Position numbers and translations under genes: made by a program. DNA of 64,000 nt, from positions 17,088,641 to 17,152,640 of the forward strand of contig NC_012878.2 in the NCBI RefSeq assembly GCF_000003195.3, in the 5' to 3' direction. The notes below the pieces were generated by a model. It saw only the letters and a list, made by a program, of their open reading frames with translations. It was not told the origin of the DNA and searched no databases. Origin of the DNA: Sorghum bicolor (Eukaryota > Streptophyta > Magnoliopsida > Poales > Poaceae). Position 1 is the first letter of the stretch; every line of letters starts with the position of its first letter. This document shows positions 57,454 to 64,000 of this stretch, piece by piece.

Positions 57454-59554
57454 AAAAAATGGAGAGTCCCGTTCGGAGGACTTAAAAAAACACCGAACGC
57501 CTTGCCGAGAGGTAAACTTGGTAGTTATCCTTTCCCTTTCAATTAATTCAACTAGTTTACTTAGTTAATCATGTTAGTACTATCTTAAAAATAAAAGAAA
57601 ATAAAAATGCGAAAAAACAGTAAGCCCCATGTGAGTATGCGAGTGGCACAAAACCCATAAGTACATTCACTGTGGTGGCCTAAAAATAAAATAAAAATTT
57701 TCTTTTCTGCTTTATAAAATAAAAATATAAAAACAGGGAGTTATAATTATTAAGGAGTCTCAAGATGATAAAGGCTAGATATTTATGCTAACACTTAATC
57801 AGTTCCACAAGCTTTGTTGTCTATTTGAGCTCCACAGAATTTAAGAGTCAAGAAGACTAGTAGACGGAGGACATTCTAATCGCTGTCAGAATGCTGCTGA
57901 CTTTCAAATACACCTCTGCCACCTGCTAGCTACATCAAGAGAAATTACGTCAAAATTCAGCTTGGGGGAGAGCACCCCCATTTATCTCGATAAGTATTTC
58001 TATCTATCTTTATACTTATATTATATTAGAATATTAAAATACATAAACTATAAAAAACCAAATAAATATTTTATGCTTATATATATGTCTTTTGCTTAGT
58101 GTGTTTAATAAATAAATAAAGTGGCTATGCTAATCTGTATCTAAATAAAACTTAAGCATGGATATGATGAATAGTTGCTCTGCCTAATTTGCACATTTTA
58201 AGTTCTCTCTCAAGTTTAGATATAACTGTTATAATTTAAAGCTTGCTCTAGACCTAAACTTGTGGGATGAAAACTTGATCTGAAGCGGATACGATATAGG
58301 AAGGTTGAGCTGCTGTTTATCTGTTCCTAGAGATGCTAGAATTCTAGAGAATTTTATCTTTGAAAATCTTTAAAATGTTGCATGATGAGTTCCTGTATGA
58401 TGAGAGTTTAAATTCCTACCACAGCCATATATACATGCTTGCTAGACTTTGAGCCACACATTTACTATTTACTGCTTATGAGCATTGAGTGTGGTCAAGC
58501 TGTGTAGACCCTTAGGAACTTGTCATGTGGTTAAATCAAGATTCACTTGCACGTTCACTCATATATGCTACTTCTACTCCGGAAGTACCATCCACATATA
58601 TCCACCCATTCCATCTCCAGAATCACCCAAAAATATTCTACTCCTAATCCGGGAGAGAATAACCAAAAATATTTCTGTTTTCCCTTGTGAAATAAATGCT
58701 CAAGTTATCTTGTTACTACCACTTGCTATATTATCTCAAGCGATGAATGCTCTAAAAAAAGAGAGAAATACGAGGAAAGAAAAAGGAGCAAGTGCTCGGA
58801 ACCTCGAAAGAAAAGAGAAAGTGAGACGAGAGGTAAAAATGGACAAGTGTCCGACAGTAGAATTAGGGGTACAAGATACCCACCTGAGAGAAAAGAAAAA
58901 GAAGAGCATCTCATTCTCCTCATAAAGTTTCAAAAAAGCAAGAAAGGTATGTATCCCCTCAAAAGAGCAAGGTAGAATTAGACTTCCACCACCATTGTTT
59001 TCACTATTGTTATCACCATCATCACTATACATCATTCATTCGCCACACATGCACATCTTGATTAAACTCATTGGCTTGTTTCTTTGGATCCATGGTTTGA
59101 CTATGCAATACATGTCTTGTAAGTATGTATACTTTATCTCCCACCTATGAGCTCCAGATATTAAAGCCTTATTAGAGTAGGGTGAGAGAGAAGGCAATGT
59201 CATTATGCTTTATACCACAAATACCACATATATTGAGAGAAGGCATATACCATTACTGCCTTGGTAAGGATCCAGAAATACCACAAAAGAGAGATCTGAA
59301 AGAATCATACAAGGAATCTCTGAGTTTTATTTGAAAATCTGCAAAAACCCCAGATAGAAGTGACGGTTACAAGTCCCATGGTAGAAGGTAAAGTAAGTCA
59401 GTTTTTAGTCTTGACAGTTTACTCTAACTCAGAGATGAGATCTTATTTAAAAGCATGTGTACCGTCAAATTTTTAAAGATATTGCAACAACTTATGATCC
59501 ATAGCTGAGTCTATCCTTGCTCAGGGACGAGCAAGAGGTAAGCTTGGGGGAGTT
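57454..59554 (+). other. ATH-5 3' non-coding region and PPT
   Basis: 2.1 kb without genes, collinear with 8344-10459. Contains the hairpin CTTGGGGGAG-AGCACCCCCA (57961-57980), an ATATATAT run near 58078, the hairpin array at 58771-58880 and the PPT AAGCTTGGGGGAGTT (59540-59554). The 146-codon frame at 58485-58925 runs through the hairpin array and is not a gene. Confidence 0.8.
58771..58880 (+). other. Covarying hairpin array (ATH-5)
   Basis: Outer stem CGAGG (58771-58775) with CCTCG (58802-58806) around GAGC-AAGT-GCTC (58786-58797). Then GGAC-AAGT-GTCC (58841-58852) and GGGGTA pairing with TACCC at about 58866-58880. Confidence 0.6.
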
Positions 59555-61208
59555 TGTTGACGGTCCTTAAGTATCAAATTTAATTATCAAATAAATAAAG
59601 AAAAGGATCCAAATGAAATCAACATCTAGACTTAGGGTTTTATCTGACAGAATTCCACGAGTTTTGGTGTTTGTCTATTTCTACAGGGGGTTATTAGGAA
59701 ATACGGAAGAAAGGCCCACACGTCGGGATTACGTAAAGATATTAACGTGCCGCGCAATTATCTTACATCTAGAAGACTCCAGGAGCCACGAGACCGAAGC
59801 GGAGGCGAAACGGGGCCAGACCCTGGGCGCCCGCCCAGTTGGTCAGGACGCCCGCCCTGCCTCTGAGTCCAATCAGGACTCTGCTTCGTGGGAGATCTGC
59901 ACCGACCTAAAGGATGAATCTAAACCATACAATCTATGTCGGTTTGATCCAATGGCCCATATTCACTTGAAGGGACTATAAAACCAGACCCCCTGGCCCC
60001 TGGAGGAGGGAGCCTCTCAACCCTAATTCATTGTTCTTCAAGGGAGAAGAAGCCCCTGATCAAGATTAGAGCCACCACATCAATTAGATATCTAGATTCG
60101 CATAGCTACATAGGATTAGAACTAGAAGGAGTCAATCTTCGATTGATTTCTGGATCTGTCAAGAGGATACTTGGTAATTCTCTAATTGTGCTTCTAATTG
60201 CTTTCTAATTATCTTTGTTCTTCAATATTATGAATATGACTTTGTTCTACTTCAATATATTGCTTATGACTTTGATCTACTTGCTTATATTCAAGATGAT
60301 ATTGTTCCTAGTTTATCATAGTTATGTACTTGGCTTAGTTAGATTGGATCTATATACATGCTTAGGATCGTATAGCGTTTATCCATCGGATCCATGGGTA
60401 AATGATAGATATTGTGTAGGCGTGGTGCTTATACCGTATTTATCTGCGATTGTACCCAATATGCCAGATCGTGGGGTAGTTCGTGATAGTGACAGCTTCA
60501 TTGATTCTTATATAGTCCCCCTCTCATGTATTGGGCTGGCAGAGCAACATTATTACAGGGGAATGATTGTTATGTTTCTCATATTCCTTGCTAATATCAC
60601 TATGCATGGGCGTAGTCTTGTCTCGCAATGATTGCTAAGTATGCTTGCACTAACTATGATAATGCTAGACTATATAGTTGAGAATAACTTAGGGAATATT
60701 CTTGTAGTTCGTTCTAATACCATGCTAATGACTTTCTATAGTATCTAATTGAGGTGCTTATCATATTTATTATGTGGCTAGATCAGATTAGTTATCCTTG
60801 TCACTATTATTATTTCATATATCTTTTATGTGACACTTATCCCTGTATGATGAGTTAGATATAATGTTCTCAATTATACATGCAATGATAGATGCTCAAT
60901 CTCATATTCTATTCTGTAATCAATATTGATGATTGCTAATCCCTTCCCAGTGGTAAAAATATAAATAACGATACCTGGAATACTTCCCGGTTAAAATGCT
61001 GCATCGGTATTAATCTGTGCGCTTGCAGATCCCATTCATTATTTATTTAGAAGAGCAATTGCATATTTCAATACCGCGTCTCTTATATCATGTTGGGGAT
61101 GACAACTTGGCTTAAGTGGTGTGAGGGATAGGTTTGGCATTTTTGGCACCGTTACTAGATTTAGAGAACTTAGTCTACTTTTGGTAATGATGTTAAGAAT
61201 ACCCAACA
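59555..61208 (+). repeat. ATH-5 3' LTR (complete)
   Basis: 1654 bp from TGTTGACGG to ACCCAACA, followed by the target duplication GTAAT. TATA box near 59977. The open frames at 59613-59981 and 60215-60631 are LTR sequence that recurs in the 5' LTR. Confidence 0.95.
59825..59857 (+). promoter_or_regulatory. Twin GC box, ATH-5 3' LTR
   Basis: GGGCGCCCGCCC (59825-59836) and GGACGCCCGCCC (59846-59857), spacer 9 bp; same as the 5' LTR except one base. Confidence 0.5.
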
Positions 61209-61213
61209 GTAAT
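61209..61213. repeat. ATH-5 target site duplication, right
   Basis: GTAAT, part of the reverse-transcriptase codons of ATH-4. Confidence 0.95.
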
Positions 61214-62227
61214 GACCAATCAGGGGGTTGAATGATTGGTGCAGAGATGAGTGCTTTCTTTAATAAATTGAAAGATGTTAGACATGCATCATCAAATTCA
61301 AAAAGAGCATCCTTGGCTAGCAAAAGAGTAAGTGGTCTAGCAATAAATGAAAAATCTTTTATGAATCTACGATAAAAACCAGCATGGCCAAGAAAGCTTC
61401 GAATTCCTTTTATGTTCACAGGTGGAGGTAGTTGTTCAATTACTTCAATTTTAGCTTTGTCTACCTCAATACCTCTTTCAGACACTAGGTGTCCTAGCAC
61501 TATTCCTTCCCTAACCATGAAATGACATTTTTCCCAATTAAGGATTAAGTGCTTTTCTTCACATCTTTGCAAAACCTTGTCTAAGTTTTCAAGACAACTA
61601 TCAAAAGTTTTTCCATAAATAGAGAAATCATCCATGAAAACTTCCATAATCTCTTCAATCATATCAGAAAATATAGACATCATGCATCTTTGAAAAGAAG
61701 CTGGTGCATTACATAACCCAAAAGACATTCTACGGTAAGCATAAGTTCCATATGGGCATGTAAAAGTGGTTTTGCTTTGATCATCGGGATGGATCGGGAT
61801 CTGATGATACCCTGAATATCCATCTAAGAAACAGAAGAACGAATGGTTTGCTAATCGCTCTAGCATCTCATCTATAAAAGGTAAAGGAAAGTGATCCTTT
61901 CTCGTGGCTTTGTTTAGTTTTCTATAGTCTATGCACATCCGCCATCCTATGACGGTGCATTGCGGAATTAGCTCGTTCTTTTCATTCATAATAACAGTCA
62001 TGCCTCCCTTTTTAGGCACAACTTGCACTGGGCTTACCCACTCACTATGCGCCACAGGATATATAATCCCTGCATGCAACAACTTTATAACTTCCTTTTT
62101 AACTACATCTCTCATAGTGTTATTAAGTCTACGTTGGGGTTCTCGAGAGGGTGAAACAGAAGGATCTGTTGGAATACGAAGGGTATTATCCATCTCAGCT
62201 TCTAGGATTCTATCTAGGATCACTCTA
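61209..62227 (-). pseudogene. ATH-4 reverse transcriptase
   Basis: Typical Athila RT: PVAHSEWVSPVQVVPKKGG, WRMCIDYRKLNKATRKDHF, FLDGYSGYHQIPI, catalytic FMDD (EVFMDDFSIYG) and LGHLVSERGIEVD. The frame is open from 62227 to the ATH-5 insertion, with no stop. The N-terminal side (protease and gag) is cut off by the LTR at 62228. RNase H continues at 43749. Split gene, non-functional as it stands. Confidence 0.92.
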
Positions 62228-64000
62228 TGTCACACCCTGGCTTTTAAAATAAGACCAGAGTCGTCATATGTGTGCCCAGGAAGTCCACACATACAACAAA
62301 GAATAGAAATATCAGAAAACAATGTTATATATAGCGGAAAACATATTTATAATAACACTTACAACTATCAGAGTACGCGGAAACAGTAGCTAAACTTCTT
62401 AGGCTCCATTCTTCTCAGGGACGGTTGACTGGGGGCTCCGTACGCCAAGCACTTCTGATATACTTCAAGAAAACTTCATGACATCTTTATCCTTCTTCTG
62501 AGCACCACTTTACTACACACTGGGGTGTGGGGAAAATAGCAAGGGTGAGTTCATGTCGAACTCAACAAGTACAGGCGGAAAGTATAATGACATGCAAGGC
62601 TTAATCAAAGGAAAAGTTAACACTGTTTAACTGCAGGTGATCTTTTAAGTTGGTACACTTTTATTATACCTCTTTTCTTTAAACAACCTATTACTAGTTG
62701 TGAGTAGAGCATCCCAACCCTTAATTAGATGAAAGTAAATTAACCATTTTATTAATCATCATCATTATTATTATTACCGAGGTAGGAACCTCACATAGTA
62801 ACTCAGGGTAGCAACCCCATTAAGGTCATGGGATAGCAATCCCAATTAAGAACACAGGATAGCAATCCTACCAACACAGAATAGCCATTCCGCCAAAGCA
62901 TGAGGTAGCAACCTCAACCAAGTTTCGCCTCCAAGTATCCAGTGAATCCAATTTGCTCATCAAGTGAGGGTCTGGGCCGCTCGTGACCGTGAACATGGCT
63001 GATATATCAGTTTTACACTCTGCAGAGGTGTGCACGTTCACTCCAAGTCGTGATTCCCATTCGCCCGGGGTCGCGTTCCCCAAAACACTACCAAGGTGAG
63101 CAGGCAGGGTTTCACTACGAGACCTTTCATAGGGTCCAACTAATAGGATGCCACTCGTAAGTTTTTGCCGGGGCGCGCGGCAGCCGTGCCCATAGCAATG
63201 GACTGACCGACCTCTTAATATAAATACCCAAGCTACTTCCTTACGCCTACCCGGAAAGTAACACTCTACCAGTGGAGGTCCTGATAATTAGTCAAGCCAG
63301 AGCCATATAGCTTGGAGCTGCACTGTATGTCCCAGGGGGCCGCTCCCTGACTAAGTCCTTACGGAGAGCAGAGACGGGTACGCCCGGCAAACCGGACCAC
63401 CAACAGTACCCGCTCCCCCTTTCCTCAACAAACCACGATGCTCGCAAGCACCGCAACATCTCCGTCACCGAAGTGACCTTTATCCATCATTGGAGCATTA
63501 GTCATCATTGAAGAATTCATTAGGCAAGATTATTACTTTTATTATTATATAGTTTAGATGAGTAGAGCAGCTAAGCATAACTACTGTTCACTATTCTACC
63601 CATGTATAAAACCCAGGAGTACAAGGAATACGATAGAAAGCTAGTCATGTCCTTGGGGTTTGCAGTATTAAGACACATGCAATGAAAAGCAAATGTATTT
63701 AAAGTTCATAGGTACAATATGATCAAAGGGTGTCTGCACTTGCCTTAATTCGCAGTGTTTAACTGCTCAAAAATCTTTGACTTCCTTCTTCTGATCTCCA
63801 ACTTCTGCTTCGACTGTCGGTCCTAAACGTGCTCGCTAGAAATTTTGAACATATTTTATGCTTGTGAAGACTGAACATATTTTAGTTAGTTTTTTTTAAC
63901 TCATAACTTTAATTAATTTTTTTTAAGTAGGACTTATTTTTCTGAAAATCAAAAGGACCTAAACGTGCTCGCTAGAAATTTTGAAATTCATTTTTCTAAG
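62228..64000 (-). mobile_element. Del/Tekay-like LTR, partial, inserted in ATH-4
   Basis: Starts TGTCACACCCTGGCTTTTAA directly in the RT gene of ATH-4; the 5 bp to its left are CTCTA. Blocks are related, in inverse orientation, to the solo LTR at 31443-34288 (for example AACTCAACAAGTACAGGCGG near 62560 and GAGCCATATAGCTTGG near 63300). It runs off the window, so solo LTR versus full element is open. The region is non-coding; the 71-codon minus frame at 62868-63083 has no motif. Confidence 0.7.

Larger units (their letters stand above)
43755..61208 (+). mobile_element. ATH-5, non-autonomous Athila-like element
   Basis: Bounded by LTRs and the 5-bp duplication GTAAT. It contains 5' LTR, primer site, gag with two protease domains, a 2.1-kb non-coding region, PPT and 3' LTR, but no RT, RNase H or integrase. 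TAT-2 interrupts the 5' LTR. By eye the two LTRs differ at about 2% of positions, so it is young. Confidence 0.95.
38471..62227 (-). mobile_element. ATH-4, Athila-type retrotransposon with pol, interrupted
   Basis: Read on minus: RT (62227-61214), [ATH-5 insertion], RNase H and integrase (43749-42139), spacer with GC boxes, an extra 209-aa ORF, 3' non-coding region and 3' LTR (39701-38471). The 5' end is cut off by the LTR at 62228. It is the only Athila copy here that encodes RT and integrase. Confidence 0.88.

Noticed and set aside
60215..60631. 138-codon ORF, partly repeated at 26863-27189 and 44622-44831
   Set aside because: It is LTR R/U5 sequence shared between copies; the frame differs in length between copies and shows no domain.

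Overview
This window is intergenic heterochromatin from a plant, almost certainly a grass. No bacterial-type genes, rRNA, CRISPR array or ordinary single-copy host gene was recognised. Nearly every base belongs to transposable elements inserted into one another: Athila-type Ty3/gypsy elements with tRNA-Asp-type primer sites (TGGCGCCGTTGCCGGGGA), Tat-lineage Ty3/gypsy elements, long LTRs of probable Del/Tekay type, and one CACTA (En/Spm) DNA transposon. This mix, the spliced transposon genes and the LTR sequences suggest a Poaceae pericentromeric region, perhaps Andropogoneae; the species cannot be read from the sequence.

Layout, using working names. ATH-1 (1-5101, +) is the 3' part of an Athila-like gag-protease element ending in an LTR at 2631-5101. 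That LTR is followed directly by a primer site and a second internal region, ATH-2 (5102 onward, +), whose own 3' LTR begins at 10460. A 14,958-bp CACTA element (11188-26145, TSD ACT) sits in that LTR, with TNPA (12.6-17.6 kb, -), TNPD (21.0-24.6 kb, -) and an unexplained two-exon gene on + (18.97-20.39 kb). Thirty-eight bases further on, ATH-3 (26184-36873, +) is inserted. It has an LTR, gag-protease, an extra ORF split by a 2.85-kb solo LTR (31443-34288) and the start of its 3' LTR. TAT-1 (36874-38470, -; 3' LTR and PPT) interrupts that LTR. ATH-4 (38471-62227, -) interrupts TAT-1 and is the only Athila copy here with reverse transcriptase and integrase. ATH-5 (43755-61208, +, TSD GTAAT) splits the ATH-4 polymerase gene, and TAT-2 (45053-54299, -) splits the 5' LTR of ATH-5. 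Another Del-like LTR (62228-end, -) cuts ATH-4 on the right. The chain ATH-2 > ATH-3 > TAT-1 > ATH-4 > ATH-5 > TAT-2 is six deep.

How the parts relate. Four Athila copies (ATH-1, -2, -3, -5) show gag with or without protease but no pol, so they look like non-autonomous elements that would need pol in trans from an ATH-4-like relative. TAT-2 is nearly full length (gag, protease, RT, two RNase H domains, integrase). It also carries a five-exon gene on the opposite strand whose splice phases all agree and give 615 codons. Most coding breaks are single stops or 1-nt homopolymer shifts.

Most promising signals: (i) pairs of GGGCGCCCGCCC boxes with exactly 9 bp between them (21-bp repeat) in four Athila LTRs and also upstream of the internal third ORFs of ATH-3 and ATH-4; (ii) a family of hairpins before the 3' LTRs whose stems covary (GGAC/GTCC, GGGC/GCCC, GAGC/GCTC); (iii) the antisense spliced gene of TAT-2; (iv) a tandem aspartic protease in ATH-5; (v) the third CACTA gene next to patchwork filler DNA. 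All identifications come from reading motifs; no database search was run.
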